From Streptomyces luteolus (GTDB lineage: Bacteria > Actinomycetota > Actinomycetes > Streptomycetales > Streptomycetaceae): a stretch of DNA of 64,000 nt. Every line of letters starts with the position of its first letter. The stretch's first letter is position 1. Location: contig NZ_JASCIS010000025.1 in NCBI RefSeq assembly GCF_029968015.1, forward strand, positions 61,168 through 125,167, written 5' to 3'. Positions 11,196 to 20,323 of this stretch are shown piece by piece. The position numbers and the translations under genes were made by a program. The notes under the pieces were generated by a model. The model searched no databases, was not told the DNA's origin, and saw nothing but the letters and a program-made list of their open reading frames with translations.

Positions 11196-11443
11196 GGGAT
11201 TCTCCTCAAGGGTGGGCGGCCGCCCGGCATGCGGGGACATGGATGGGCCGGGCGGCCGGTCTGTGGGGCGGGCCTCGGTCGCCGGAGGCCGCGCGGGGTG
11301 GGGGCGGGCCTCGATCGACCGAGGCCGCGCGGACAGGACGTCAAGAGTTCCGGACTTCGCAAGTTCTTCCGCAAGACATTGCATCGGTGTTACGTTCCCG
11401 GGCAGAGACTCCGGTCCGGCCGGCCGAGAGCCCCGCGAGGGGC
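11196..11443. other. 248-bp control region upstream of pullulanase
   Basis: Separates pulA from the upstream LacI-type gene on the same strand. It contains the CTTGCG repeats at 11355-11383 and TTGACG (minus strand) near 11337. Open frames in it are not credible genes. Confidence 0.5.
11355..11383 (-). promoter_or_regulatory. putative MalR-type operator of pulA
   Basis: On the minus strand the sequence reads TGCAATG TCTTGCGG AAGAACTTGCGAAG: two CTTGCG units 12 bp apart preceded by a TGCA half-site. The same CTTGC core recurs in the malE-malR intergenic region. Known Streptomyces maltose and amylase promoters carry CTTGCA-type repeats bound by MalR/Reg1, so these genes probably share a regulator. 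Confidence 0.6.
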
Positions 11444-12496
11444 CTACGCGCCCGGCCGGTCGGGCCGGTCACTCCTGGAGCGGGCCGCGGTGGAGCCACG
11501 GACGACCAACTCCGGCTGGAACACGAACTCGGTGCGCTGCACCGGGTTTCCGTCGATCTCCTCCAACAGCGCCCCGACCGCAGCCGTCGCCATCGCCTGC
11601 ACCGGCTGGCGCACGGTGGTCAGCGGCGGGTCGGTGAACGGGATCAGCGGCGAGTCGTCGAAGCCCACCACCGACACGTCCCCCGGCACCGAAAGGCCGC
11701 GCTCGCGCACCGCGCGGACCGCGCCGAGCGCCATCATGTCGCTGCCGCACACCATCGCCGTACAGCCGCGGTCGAGCAGTGCCGCCGCTGCCGCCTGGCC
11801 GCCCTCGACGGTGAACAGGGTCCGCTCCACGAGGAGTTCGGCCTCCTCCGGTGCGAGGCCGAGCAGTTCGCCCTTGGCCGCCGCGAAGCCCTCCGCCTTG
11901 CGCCGCGAGGGCACATAGCGCGTCGGGCCGACCGCGAGGCCGATGCGCTCATGGCCCAGGTCGACGAGGTGCCGTACCGCCATCCGTACCGCAGAGCGGT
12001 CGTCGGAGGAGACGCAGGAGACCGGGATCTGCTCGTTGAACCCGTTGATGAGGACGAACGGCGTGCCGCGCCGCACCAGTTCGCGGTAGCGCGTCGGGTC
12101 CGCGGACATGTCGGCGTGCAGGCCCGACATGAACACGATGCCGCTGACACCCCGCGCCTCCAGATGGCCGACCAGCTCGTCCTCGGTGGCGCCGCCCGGC
12201 ATCTGCGTACAGAGCATCGGCGTGTACCCGTGCCCGGCCAGGACCTGCTCGATGACCTGCGCGAACGCCGGAAAGATCGGGTTGGTCAACTCGGGGATCA
12301 CCAGGCCGACCAGACCCGCGCTGCGCCGCTTCAGGCGTACGGGCCGCTCGTAGCCGAGGACGTCGAGGGCGGCGAGGACCCGGTGCCGGGTGGCGGCCGC
12401 GACGCCCGCGCGGCCGTTGAGCACCCGGCTCGCCGTGGCCTCGCTGACGCCCGCCTGCACAGCGATGTCGGCGAGGCGCGGCGCCGCACGCGACAC
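11444..12496 (-). CDS. LacI-family regulator, paralogue of MalR
   Basis: 350 residues from GTG at 12496 (GGGAGG 8 nt upstream); the frame is open further upstream and an alternative GTG overlaps the glucosidase stop. The helix-turn-helix RLADIAVQAGVSEATASRVL is at residues 7-26, followed by the hinge and a periplasmic-binding-like effector domain (LVGLVIPELTNPIFPAFAQV; DDSPLIPFTDPPLTTVRQP). It is clearly a paralogue of the MalR at 17881, sharing long identical stretches in both domains including the recognition helix. It lies 29 bp after the alpha-glucosidase gene, probably in the mal operon, so its level should rise with maltose induction. It may fine-tune pulA or other glucan genes. Confidence 0.88.
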   Translation of the reverse strand: MSRAAPRLADIAVQAGVSEATASRVLNGRAGVAAATRHRVLAALDVLGYERPVRLKRRSAGLVGLVIPELTNPIFPAFAQVIEQVLAGHGYTPMLCTQMPGGATEDELVGHLEARGVSGIVFMSGLHADMSADPTRYRELVRRGTPFVLINGFNEQIPVSCVSSDDRSAVRMAVRHLVDLGHERIGLAVGPTRYVPSRRKAEGFAAAKGELLGLAPEEAELLVERTLFTVEGGQAAAAALLDRGCTAMVCGSDMMALGAVRAVRERGLSVPGDVSVVGFDDSPLIPFTDPPLTTVRQPVQAMATAAVGALLEEIDGNPVQRTEFVFQPELVVRGSTAARSRSDRPDRPGA

Positions 12497-12525
12497 CCTC
12501 GCGTCCTCCCTCACGCCCGGCAGGG

Positions 12526-14229
12526 TCACACCGCCCACCAGACGGTGGTGTCGCCGGGCAGCAGCACCTGGCCGCCGCCCGCCCCGTCCGCCAACTCCAC
12601 GCTGGAGAGCAGGAGTTGACCGGGCACGGGCAGCCGTACGGCCCGGGCGGTGGTGTTGACCGTGCACACGAAGCCGGGCCGGGCGAACACGAGGACGCCC
12701 TCGGGCGCGTCCAGCCACTCGACCGACTCGCCGGCGCCGAGCCCGGGCCGCGCACGGCGCACGGCGAGCGCGCCGCGGTACAGCTCCAGGGTGGAGTCCG
12801 GGTCGCCGGTCTGCGCCTCGACGCTCAACTCGCCCCAGCCCTCCGGCTGCGGCAGCCAGCTGCCCCCGGCCCCGAAGCCGTACGAGGAGCCCTCCACGGT
12901 CCAAGGGATCGGCACCCGGCAGCCGTCGCGGAAGCCGTCCTGACCGTCGGCGCGGTGGAACGACGGGTCCTGGCGCACCTCGTCGGGCAGGTCCGTGACG
13001 TCCGGCAGGCCGAGCTCCTCGCCCTGGTACAGGTAGGCGGAGCCGGGCAGGGCCAGCATCAGGAGGGTGGCGGCGCGGGCCCGGCGCAGGCCGAGCGCCC
13101 GGTCGCCGGGGGTGCGCAGCTGGGTGCCGCCGCCGGGCGGGTTGGCGAGGCGGGTGGCGTGCCGGGTCACGTCGTGGTTGGAGAGCACCCAGGTCGTGGG
13201 GGCGCCGACGGGACGCATCGCGGCCAGCGAGCTGTCGATGACGGCCCGCAGCTCGGCCGCGTCCCAAGAGGTGCCCAGATACTGGAAGTTGAAGGCCTGG
13301 TGCATCTCGTCGGGGCGGACGTAGTTGGCGGTGCGTTCCACGGTGGGCGTCCATGCCTCGGCGACCAGGACTCTGTCCTCCGCGTACTCGGCGAGGACCG
13401 TGCGCCAGCTGCGGTAGATCTCGTGCACGCCGTCCTGGTCGAAGAACGGCATGCGGTCGTTGCCGAGCAGCTTGAGCTGGTCGCCGCGGCCGATGTCGGG
13501 CAGCCCCTCCGCCTTGACCAGGCCGTGGGCGACGTCGACCCGGAAACCGTCGACGCCCATGTCGAGCCAGAACCGCAGGATGGAGCGGAACTCGTCGCGT
13601 ACGGCGGGGTGTTCCCAGTTGAAGTCGGGCTGCTCGGGCGCGAAGAGGTGCAGGTACCACTCGCCGTCCGGGACCCGGGTCCAGGCCGGGCCGCCGAAGA
13701 TGGACTCCCAGTCGTTGGGCGGGAGTTCGCCGCTGGCGCCCTTGCCGGGGCGGAAGTGGTAGCGCTCGCGCAGCGGCGATCCGGGGCCTTCGGCGAGGGC
13801 GCGCTTGAACCAGTCGTGCCGGTCGGAGGAGTGGTTGGGCACCAGGTCGACGATGACGCGCAGGCCGAGCGCGTGGGCGTCGCGGAGCAGCGCGTCGGCG
13901 TCGAGGAGGTCGCCGAACATCGGGTCGATGGTGCGGTAGTCGGCGACGTCGTAGCCGCCGTCGGCCTGCGGGGACGCGTAGAACGGGCTGAGCCAGACGG
14001 CGTCCACGCCGAGGTCGCGCAGGTGCGGCAGGCGGTCGCGTACGCCGCGCAGGTCACCCATGCCGTCGCCGTTGCCGTCGGCGAAGCTGCGCGGATAGAC
14101 CTGGTAGATGACCGCGTGGCGCCACCAGTCGGAGGGGCGATCGGCGCTGGGGGCGGCCTCGGTGGCGGGTTCCATGGCGGCGGGTTCCGTGGCGGCGTCG
14201 GCGGCAGGGGCAGCGAGATGCTGGGTCAT
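12526..14229 (-). CDS. GH13 alpha-glucosidase (oligo-1,6-/maltodextrin glucosidase type)
   Basis: 567 residues with no signal peptide, so intracellular. After a 30-residue Ala/Pro linker come WWRHAVIYQVYPRSFADGNG (typical of GH13 alpha-glucosidases), region I DLVPNHSS, nucleophile Asp in DGFRVDVAHG, acid/base Glu in VLVAEAW, and SNHDVTRH. Dimeric family members remove glucose from maltodextrins or isomaltose. It sits 82 bp behind malG on the same strand and presumably hydrolyses imported maltodextrins. AGGGAAGAC precedes the ATG. Trehalose synthase is less likely given the motifs. Confidence 0.87.
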   Translation of the reverse strand: MTQHLAAPAADAATEPAAMEPATEAAPSADRPSDWWRHAVIYQVYPRSFADGNGDGMGDLRGVRDRLPHLRDLGVDAVWLSPFYASPQADGGYDVADYRTIDPMFGDLLDADALLRDAHALGLRVIVDLVPNHSSDRHDWFKRALAEGPGSPLRERYHFRPGKGASGELPPNDWESIFGGPAWTRVPDGEWYLHLFAPEQPDFNWEHPAVRDEFRSILRFWLDMGVDGFRVDVAHGLVKAEGLPDIGRGDQLKLLGNDRMPFFDQDGVHEIYRSWRTVLAEYAEDRVLVAEAWTPTVERTANYVRPDEMHQAFNFQYLGTSWDAAELRAVIDSSLAAMRPVGAPTTWVLSNHDVTRHATRLANPPGGGTQLRTPGDRALGLRRARAATLLMLALPGSAYLYQGEELGLPDVTDLPDEVRQDPSFHRADGQDGFRDGCRVPIPWTVEGSSYGFGAGGSWLPQPEGWGELSVEAQTGDPDSTLELYRGALAVRRARPGLGAGESVEWLDAPEGVLVFARPGFVCTVNTTARAVRLPVPGQLLLSSVELADGAGGGQVLLPGDTTVWWAV

Positions 14230-14311
14230 GTCTTCCCTGGGTTCTTGTGAAGTGGGGGTGCGTCGCGTCGTGAGGATCGGCGTCGTGAGGGTCGGCGTCG
14301 TGAGGGTCGGC

Positions 14312-15202
14312 TCAGGACTTCGTCGCGCCCGCCGTGAGTCCTGAGACGAGGTGCCGCTGGGCGAATCCGAAGATCACCGCCGCGGGCACGGCCACGATCA
14401 CTGCCGCCGCGGTCAGCGAACCCCAGTCGCTGGTGTACTGGTTGACGAAGGTCTGCAGACCGCCGGCGAGCGTCAGGTTCTCCTCACCTGTCATGAACGC
14501 GGAGGCGTACGCGACCTCGGCCCAGCCGGTGATGAAGCTGTAGAACCCGGTGACGGCGAGGCCCGGCTTGGCAAGCGGCAGGATCAGCCGCCAGAAGGTG
14601 CCGAAGGGGTTGAGCCCGTCCACCCGGCCTGCCTCGTCGATCTCCACGGGGACGGTGTCGAAGTAGCCCTTCATCATCCAGGCGCAGAACGGCACGGCGA
14701 TCGTCAGATAGGTGATGATGAGGCCCACCGGCTGGTTGAGCAGGCCGAGGCTCGCGAGCAGGTTGTAGAGCGGCACGATCAGCACGGCCATGGGGAACAT
14801 CTGCGTGATGAGCAGCAGCCACATCAGGGGCCGCATGCCGGGGAACTTGAAGCGCGACACGGCGTATCCGGTGGTCGCGGAGATGAACACGCCGATGACG
14901 GTGGTCAGTCCGACGACCAGCAGGGAGTTGCCGAGCCAGCCGAGGAAGTACGTGTCGTTCAGGACGTGGTCGTAATTGCCGAGGGTGAAGTCCTTCACGA
15001 GCTCGGTGGAGAAGGCCTCGCTCTTCGGCTTGAACGACGTCACGAGCAGCCACAGGGGCGGCAGCACGGCCACGGCCGAGGCGACGAGCAGCGTCACGTG
15101 GAGGACGACGGAGGCCAGCGGTCCGCGTTCGCCGCGCGGCCTGAACTTCCTTGCGGGGGCTGCGAGTTCGGTCTTGGCGGTCGTAGTCACCGGGGTCACC
15201 AC
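14312..15202 (-). CDS. malG: maltose/maltodextrin ABC transporter permease MalG
   Basis: 296 residues with six predicted membrane segments and the cytoplasmic EAA loop (VEIDEAGRVDGLNPFGTFWRLI shortened here as EIDEAGRVDG...LPLAKPG). The GTG start overlaps the malF stop, indicating translational coupling; an in-frame GTG three bases later is equally possible. With MalF it forms the channel for maltodextrin import. No ATPase gene is in the operon; in Streptomyces the shared ATPase MsiK, encoded elsewhere, usually energises such importers. Confidence 0.9.
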   Translation of the reverse strand: MVTPVTTTAKTELAAPARKFRPRGERGPLASVVLHVTLLVASAVAVLPPLWLLVTSFKPKSEAFSTELVKDFTLGNYDHVLNDTYFLGWLGNSLLVVGLTTVIGVFISATTGYAVSRFKFPGMRPLMWLLLITQMFPMAVLIVPLYNLLASLGLLNQPVGLIITYLTIAVPFCAWMMKGYFDTVPVEIDEAGRVDGLNPFGTFWRLILPLAKPGLAVTGFYSFITGWAEVAYASAFMTGEENLTLAGGLQTFVNQYTSDWGSLTAAAVIVAVPAAVIFGFAQRHLVSGLTAGATKS

Positions 15203-16221
15203 ACTTCTCCCTGCTTGCGGAGCGCGCGGCGGTAGATCACCGCGAAGAACGACAGGAGCAGCAGGATGAGCACGCCCCAGGCGGCGGATCCCGAGAAGTC
15301 CCGTGGGCTGACGACGAACGAGAGGCGATAGGCGTACGTCACGAGGATCTCGGTGGCGTCACCGGGACCGCCCCTGGTCAGCAGGAAGATCACCGGGAAC
15401 ATGTTGAACGTCCAGATGCCACTGATCAGGACCACGGTGCTGCTGACGGTGCGCAGTCCCGGCAACGTGATGTGCCGGAACCGCTGCCAGGCGTTCGCGC
15501 CGTCCATCTCGGCGGCCTCGTACAGCTCGCCGGGGATGGACTGCAGTCCGCCGAGCATGGCGACGAGCATGAAGGGCACGCCGAGCCAGACGTTGACGGT
15601 GATGACGGAGAGCTTGGCCCAGGTGGGGTCGTTGAGCCACGGGATGGCGTCGATGCCGCCGCCGGCGAGGATCTGGTTGAGGATGCCGTTCTTCTCGTTG
15701 AAGAGCAGCCGCCAGGTGAAGACGGACACGAACGCCGGGACCGCCCAGGGCAGGATCAGCGCCATCCGGTACCAGGAACGGCCCGCCAGCCTGCGGTTGA
15801 GCATGGTGGCGAGGGCGAGGCCGAGGGCGAAGGACAGGGCGACACAGGACACCGTCCACACCACGGTCCAGCCGAGCCGGTCCCAGAACACCCCGTCGGA
15901 GAGGATCGCCGTGTAGTTGTCGAGGCCGACTGACTCGTACGTGGCGGGGATGTGGTTGACGCCGATGTGCCGTTCGACGTTGGCCTCGTTGGCGTCGGTC
16001 GTCGACAGGTAGATGCCGCGGACCAGCGGATATCCGACGATCAGGCCGATGACGGCCACCACGGGGGCGACCATGCACCACGCGTACCAGTGGGTGGACA
16101 GCGAGCGGCGCAGCCGGCCGGGGCGCTTCCCGCCGGGGTTCTTGCCGTCGTGGTGGCCGCGGCCGCGGACGCTCGATGCGTCCGCGGCCCGCACCACGGG
16201 CCGGCCGGTGTCGACAGCCAT
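15196..16221 (-). CDS. malF: maltose/maltodextrin ABC transporter permease MalF
   Basis: 341 residues from ATG at 16221 (AGGAGGG 11 nt upstream). A GTG at 16248 is in frame but its ribosome site would be too close. The first 45 residues are polar, then six membrane segments and the EAA motif ELYEAAEMDGANAWQRFRHI. It resembles sugar-importer permeases of the MalF type without the large periplasmic loop of E. coli MalF. It lies 60 bp behind malE and overlaps malG by 7 bp. Confidence 0.9.
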   Translation of the reverse strand: MAVDTGRPVVRAADASSVRGRGHHDGKNPGGKRPGRLRRSLSTHWYAWCMVAPVVAVIGLIVGYPLVRGIYLSTTDANEANVERHIGVNHIPATYESVGLDNYTAILSDGVFWDRLGWTVVWTVSCVALSFALGLALATMLNRRLAGRSWYRMALILPWAVPAFVSVFTWRLLFNEKNGILNQILAGGGIDAIPWLNDPTWAKLSVITVNVWLGVPFMLVAMLGGLQSIPGELYEAAEMDGANAWQRFRHITLPGLRTVSSTVVLISGIWTFNMFPVIFLLTRGGPGDATEILVTYAYRLSFVVSPRDFSGSAAWGVLILLLLSFFAVIYRRALRKQGEVW

Positions 16222-16281
16222 GGGGCGTTCAGCCCTCCTGTTCTTCACGATCCTTCTTCACGATCTGCGGTGCGGGAGGGG

Positions 16282-17556
16282 CTACTTGTAGTCCTTCAGG
16301 AGCTTGCGGTACGCGTCGCCGACGGCCTTGGCGCCTTCGGCGGGCGAGGCCTTGCCGCTGAGCACCTTCCCCAGCTGGAGGCGGATCGGCTCGAACAGGG
16401 CGTTGCTCTCGGGGATCCACGGCCGCTCGACGGACTTGTCGACGGCGGGCTTGAAGAACTGCACCATCTGGTTGTCCTTGACGGACTGCTGCTCGTAGAC
16501 GGAGGTGCGGGTGGGCAGCAGGCTGAGCTTCTCGGTGGTCTGCTGCTGCACCTTCGCGGAGCTCATGTACTTGATGAACTCGTAGGAGGCGTCGAGGTTC
16601 TTCGACCCGGCGTACGCGGCGAGGTTCCAGCCGCCCTGCGGGGAACCCTGGCCGCCGGAGGTGCCTGCGGGCACGGGAGCGACACCGAGGTTGCCCTTGT
16701 CGGACTTGAACTCCTTGCCCTGGAGGGCGCCTTCGATCGACCAGGGGCCGTCGAGGGCCATGGCCACGTCGCCGTCCTTGAAGGCGTTGAGCTGGTTGTT
16801 GTAGCCGTCGCTCGCGTCGGTCACGGCGGCCTTGGAGTCGACGAGGTCCTTCATCACGGAGAACGCCTTGGCGCCCTCCGAGTCGTCGACGGTGACCTTC
16901 TTGTTCTTGGCGTCGAGCAGGTCGCCGCCCTCGCCGTAGAGGTACGGGAGGTAGTAGTACGGGTCGTCGCCGCGCAGGTAGAGGGCGGTCTTGCCGGTCT
17001 TCGCCTTGATCTTCTTCGCGGACGACTTGATGTCGTCGACCGAGCTGGGCACGCCCACTCCGGCCTTCTTCAGGAGCCGCTTGTTGTAGAAGAGGGCGAG
17101 CGTGTCGATGGTCTGCGGCGCGGCGTAGGTCTTGCCCTGGTACTTGGTGCTGGCCGCGGCCTGCTTCAGGTAGTCGTCCGCGTTGTCCAGCGCGGCGGTG
17201 TCGTCGAGCGGCGCGAGGTAGCCGAGCGAGGCGAAGTCCTGGGTCCAGGCGACCTCGGTGCGCATCACGTCGGGGGCGCCGGAGTTGCCGCCCGCGGCGT
17301 TCTTGAACTTGGCGTTGGCCTCGCCGAACGGCACGTTGACGTAGCGCACCTCCACCCCGGGGTGCAGCTGCTCGAAGCCCTTGGCGAGCTTCTCGTACGT
17401 GGCCTTCTCGGCGTCGTTCGAGGTGTCCCAGAACGTGACGGTGCCGGAGAGCTTGCCGCCCTTGCTGCCGCTCTGGGTGGTGTCGTCGCCGCCGCAGGCC
17501 GTCGCCGTCAGGGCCAGGGCCGCGATGAGGCCGGTCGCCGCTATGCCACGCCGCAT
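16282..17556 (-). CDS. malE: maltose/maltodextrin-binding lipoprotein MalE
   Basis: 424 residues. A lipoprotein signal peptide ends in the lipobox LTATAC at residue 21, so the mature protein is anchored outside the membrane. The rest is a cluster-B/D type extracellular sugar-binding fold (GTVTFWDTSNDAEKATYEKL; WNLAAYAGSKNLDASYEFIK). It captures maltodextrins for MalFG. AAGGAG lies 5 nt before the ATG. It is the first gene of the mal operon and is divergent from malR, with CTTGC operators between. Confidence 0.92.
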   Translation of the reverse strand: MRRGIAATGLIAALALTATACGGDDTTQSGSKGGKLSGTVTFWDTSNDAEKATYEKLAKGFEQLHPGVEVRYVNVPFGEANAKFKNAAGGNSGAPDVMRTEVAWTQDFASLGYLAPLDDTAALDNADDYLKQAAASTKYQGKTYAAPQTIDTLALFYNKRLLKKAGVGVPSSVDDIKSSAKKIKAKTGKTALYLRGDDPYYYLPYLYGEGGDLLDAKNKKVTVDDSEGAKAFSVMKDLVDSKAAVTDASDGYNNQLNAFKDGDVAMALDGPWSIEGALQGKEFKSDKGNLGVAPVPAGTSGGQGSPQGGWNLAAYAGSKNLDASYEFIKYMSSAKVQQQTTEKLSLLPTRTSVYEQQSVKDNQMVQFFKPAVDKSVERPWIPESNALFEPIRLQLGKVLSGKASPAEGAKAVGDAYRKLLKDYK

Positions 17557-17682
17557 GTGAACTCCTTCAACTGATCCCGGAACAGGGGGAGATCACCCCG
17601 AAACCGGGCATCTCCTGCGGGCCGCTCTCGACGCGGCGCCGGGTTGCCAGGAACGTAACAGCGATGAAAAGCAGCCGAAAGA

Positions 17683-17705
17683 CCTTGCGAGAACTTTCTG
17701 CAAGG
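17683..17705. promoter_or_regulatory. putative MalR operator 1 (inverted repeat)
   Basis: CCTTGC and GCAAGG arms frame an 11-nt spacer (GAGAACTTTCT). The core CTTGCG is shared with the pulA upstream region. It lies about 130 bp upstream of malE, a position suited to repression of its promoter. Confidence 0.65.
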
Positions 17706-17799
17706 AGCGGTGATCGTTACCTCCGCGTGTCCTGGGCGCGGCCGGTCAGAACGGGGGCGGAGCCCTCATACACCCTCTGGGATCTGGCTGGCACCACAC

Positions 17800-17840
17800 T
17801 GCAAGACGCTTGCAAGAACCTGCCGGAAAGAGCGTGCAAG
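17800..17840. promoter_or_regulatory. putative MalR operator 2 (CTTGCAAG cluster)
   Basis: A perfect palindrome CTTGCAAG (17809-17816) is flanked by TGCAAG at 17800-17805 and 17835-17840. These match the CTTGCA core and sit just upstream of the inferred malR promoter, so they may mediate autoregulation. Confidence 0.65.
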
Positions 17841-17880
17841 AGCGGTGGGCAAGCCGAAGGATGGCGGGTACAGTCCGCCC

Positions 17881-18900
17881 ATGACCGCACGGCTCGTCGA
17901 CATCGCAGCCCAGGCGGGGGTCAGTGAGGCCACCGTGAGCCGGGTCCTCAACGGCAAACCCGGCGTCGCCGTGAGCACCCGCGAATCCGTCCTGGCCGCC
18001 CTGGACGTCCTGGGCTACGAACGCCCCCTGCGGCTGCGGCGCCGCAGCGAGGGCCTCGTCGGACTGATCACCCCGGAGCTGGACAACCCGATCTTCCCGG
18101 CGTTCGCCCAGGTCATCGCGCAGGACCTGACCCGCCAGGGGTACACGCCGGTGCTCGCCACCCAGACGCCCGGCGGCTCCACCGAGGACGAGCTGACCGA
18201 GATGCTCGTGGACCGCGGCGTGCACGGCATCATCTTCGTCTCCGGCCTGCACGCCGACACCACCGCGGACCCCGCGCGCTACGAGGTGCTGCGCGCCAAG
18301 GGCGTCCCGTTCGTCCTGGTCAACGGCCACGCACCGGACGTCACGGCACCCTTCGTCTCCACCGACGACCGCGCCGCCGCCCGCCTCGCCGTGACCCACC
18401 TCGCGACACTCGGCCACAGTCGCATCGGCCTTGCCGTGGGCCCCCGGCGGTTCGTGCCCGTGATCCGCAAGATCGAAGGCTTCCGCGGCGCCTCGCACGA
18501 GCACCTCGGCCTGCCGGAGGAGGACACGGCGGAGCTGATCCAGCACTCCCTCTTCACTCTGGAGGGCGGTCAGGCCGCGGCCGCCACGCTGCTCGCCCGC
18601 GGCTGCACCGGCATCGTCTGCGCCAGCGACCTGATGGCTCTCGGCGCGATCCGCGCGGCCCGCGACCTGGGCCTGCACGTCCCGGACGACATCTCCGTGG
18701 TCGGCTTCGACGACTCCCCGCTGATCTCCTTCACCGACCCGCCCCTCACGACGGTCCGCCAGCCCGTCCACGCCATGGGCCAGGCCGCCGTCCGCGCCCT
18801 GCTCGAAGAACTCGCGGGCACCCCGGCACCGCCCGGCGAGTTCCTTTTCCTGCCGGAACTGGTGGTACGGGGGTCCACGGGGGCGGGACCGCAGCAGTAG
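17881..18900 (+). CDS. malR: LacI-family maltose regulator MalR
   Basis: 339 residues. HTH RLVDIAAQAGVSEATVSRVL at 4-23, hinge near 50-58, then the sugar-sensing domain (NPIFPAFAQVIAQDL; DDSPLISFTDPPLTTVRQP). Divergent from malEFG, as in other streptomycetes, where MalR represses the mal operon and amylases until maltotriose or a similar signal is present. The ATG at 17881 has no clear ribosome site but lies 7 nt after TACAGT, so translation is probably leaderless. The frame is open upstream to 17710 without a better start. Confidence 0.92.
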   Translation: MTARLVDIAAQAGVSEATVSRVLNGKPGVAVSTRESVLAALDVLGYERPLRLRRRSEGLVGLITPELDNPIFPAFAQVIAQDLTRQGYTPVLATQTPGGSTEDELTEMLVDRGVHGIIFVSGLHADTTADPARYEVLRAKGVPFVLVNGHAPDVTAPFVSTDDRAAARLAVTHLATLGHSRIGLAVGPRRFVPVIRKIEGFRGASHEHLGLPEEDTAELIQHSLFTLEGGQAAAATLLARGCTGIVCASDLMALGAIRAARDLGLHVPDDISVVGFDDSPLISFTDPPLTTVRQPVHAMGQAAVRALLEELAGTPAPPGEFLFLPELVVRGSTGAGPQQ

Positions 18901-18917
18901 CGGCGCCGACCGCGCGC

Positions 18918-19448
18918 TCAGCTCGTCGGCCGGTACTCCATCTCGTACTCGTCCCCCACCACAGCGACCCGCACGAACCCCGCCTTGCGGTAGAACGCCT
19001 CCGCCCGGCCGTTCTCCCTGTGCACCCGCAGCCGGACCCGCTCCACGCCCGCCTCCGCCCTGGCCCAGTCGACAGCGGCCCGGAACAAACCGCGCGCGAC
19101 GTCGCCGCCCCGGTGCTCCGGCCGTACGAAGACCGCGACGAGGTGGGCCTGGCGGGGCTCGCTCCGGCTACCGGTGGCGTCGGCGGAGCCGGGGTCCTTC
19201 ACCCGTACGGTCACGGTCCCCACCCATGCGCCCGCGGGCCCTTCGGCGATGAACTGCCGGTGCGGCCCGCCCTCGGCACCCTTCGCCGTACGGTCCTTCC
19301 AGAACTGCTCGGACTGCGTCCTCACCCCCTCGTACGTCTCGCCGAAGGCTAGGCGTGCGAGGGGGTCGCGGAGTGCGGTCAGGCGCAGGGCCTTCGCCTC
19401 GGGCCACTCGTCGGGCCGGACTTGGCGGATCACGGGGTCGGCGGTCAT
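18918..19448 (-). CDS. GNAT-family N-acetyltransferase
   Basis: 176 residues from ATG at 19448. The acetyl-CoA site is in HLVAVFVRPEHRGGDVARGL (about 113-132) and the C-terminal signature is VHRENGRAEAFYRKAGFV. The substrate is unknown. It is divergent from the TetR gene at 19561 with 112 bp between, so the TetR protein may control both. Confidence 0.85.
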   Translation of the reverse strand: MTADPVIRQVRPDEWPEAKALRLTALRDPLARLAFGETYEGVRTQSEQFWKDRTAKGAEGGPHRQFIAEGPAGAWVGTVTVRVKDPGSADATGSRSEPRQAHLVAVFVRPEHRGGDVARGLFRAAVDWARAEAGVERVRLRVHRENGRAEAFYRKAGFVRVAVVGDEYEMEYRPTS

Positions 19449-19560
19449 GGGTCCATGGTTCGGCGGTCGCCGTAGCGGCGGCAACCCATTTCGTACGGCC
19501 AAGGCCTGGCCCGGCCACGCCCGTACCGCCCTTGGCCCGCCCCTCCCCCGGAGTGCGAGG

Positions 19561-20196
19561 ATGGGCCCCGTGACCAGACGTGCCGCCGACGGGGAGACGA
19601 CAGGCCGGCGTTGGCGGCGCGATCCGGAGTGGACGCGGGCGACGCTGGTCGACACGCTGCTCGAACTCACCGCCGAGGAAGGCCGCGAGCCGACCCGCAA
19701 GGCCATCGCGGAACGCGCGGGCGTCTCCGAGCGCACCGTCTTCGTGCACTTCGCCGACCGCGAGGCGCTCTATGTCAGCGCCGCCGAGCGCCAGGCCGAG
19801 CGCTGGCAGTCCCTGTCGGCGCCGGTACCGCCCGAGTGGCCGACCGACCGCAAGGTGCGGGCGCTGCTCGATCAACGCGGCCGGATGTACGAGCTGATGA
19901 CCCCGATCCGCAAGGTCGGCCTCGGACTCGAACCCGACTCGCCGGGCCTGCGCCGGGTCATGGCCGACGGCGACGCCTGGCTGCGCGCCGACCTCGCGGC
20001 CACCTTCGCCCCGGAACTCCGGCACGCCCCCGGCGCCCGCAGGGCCGGCGGCCTCCTGGACGCGCTGGAGTCGGCCTCCTCCTGGGCGGCCTGGGACCAC
20101 CTGCGGACCCGGCGCGGCCTGGACACGGCGCCGACGCGTGCGGCGCTCCGCCGCACCTTGGGCGCGCTCCTCGCGGACGTGGCCACGGGGCGTTAG
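19561..20196 (+). CDS. TetR-family transcriptional regulator
   Basis: 211 residues from ATG at 19561 (GGAG 7 nt upstream; GTG at 19570 is an alternative). The N-terminal HTH is at about 40-60: RKAIAERAGVSERTVFVHFA, typical of TetR. The ligand-binding domain is divergent. It precedes the alkyl-sulfatase gene by 254 bp, and the perfect inverted repeat at 20324-20346 in that gap is the natural operator candidate. Confidence 0.87.
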   Translation: MGPVTRRAADGETTGRRWRRDPEWTRATLVDTLLELTAEEGREPTRKAIAERAGVSERTVFVHFADREALYVSAAERQAERWQSLSAPVPPEWPTDRKVRALLDQRGRMYELMTPIRKVGLGLEPDSPGLRRVMADGDAWLRADLAATFAPELRHAPGARRAGGLLDALESASSWAAWDHLRTRRGLDTAPTRAALRRTLGALLADVATGR

Positions 20197-20323
20197 CGGA
20201 CCGCCTGCCCCACCCCTCCCCCCCCCCGCCGCCGGACCTGGTCGTGCGGCCCGTCCGGCGTGACGGAAGCTCCGCCCTTATTTCATGGCGTCTGCAAAAA
20301 GCCGCCCTCCCGACCCTTGACGC

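Larger units (their letters stand above)
17557..17880. other. 324-bp malE-malR divergent control region
   Basis: Contains both mal operator candidates (17683-17705 and 17800-17840) and a likely leaderless promoter for malR: TACAGT at 17869-17874 is followed by six bases and the ATG, with no ribosome site. No gene is supported inside. Confidence 0.6.

Noticed and set aside
12497..13660. Long upstream extension of the second MalR-like gene
   Set aside because: It is the shadow of the alpha-glucosidase gene; the HTH begins after GTG 12496.
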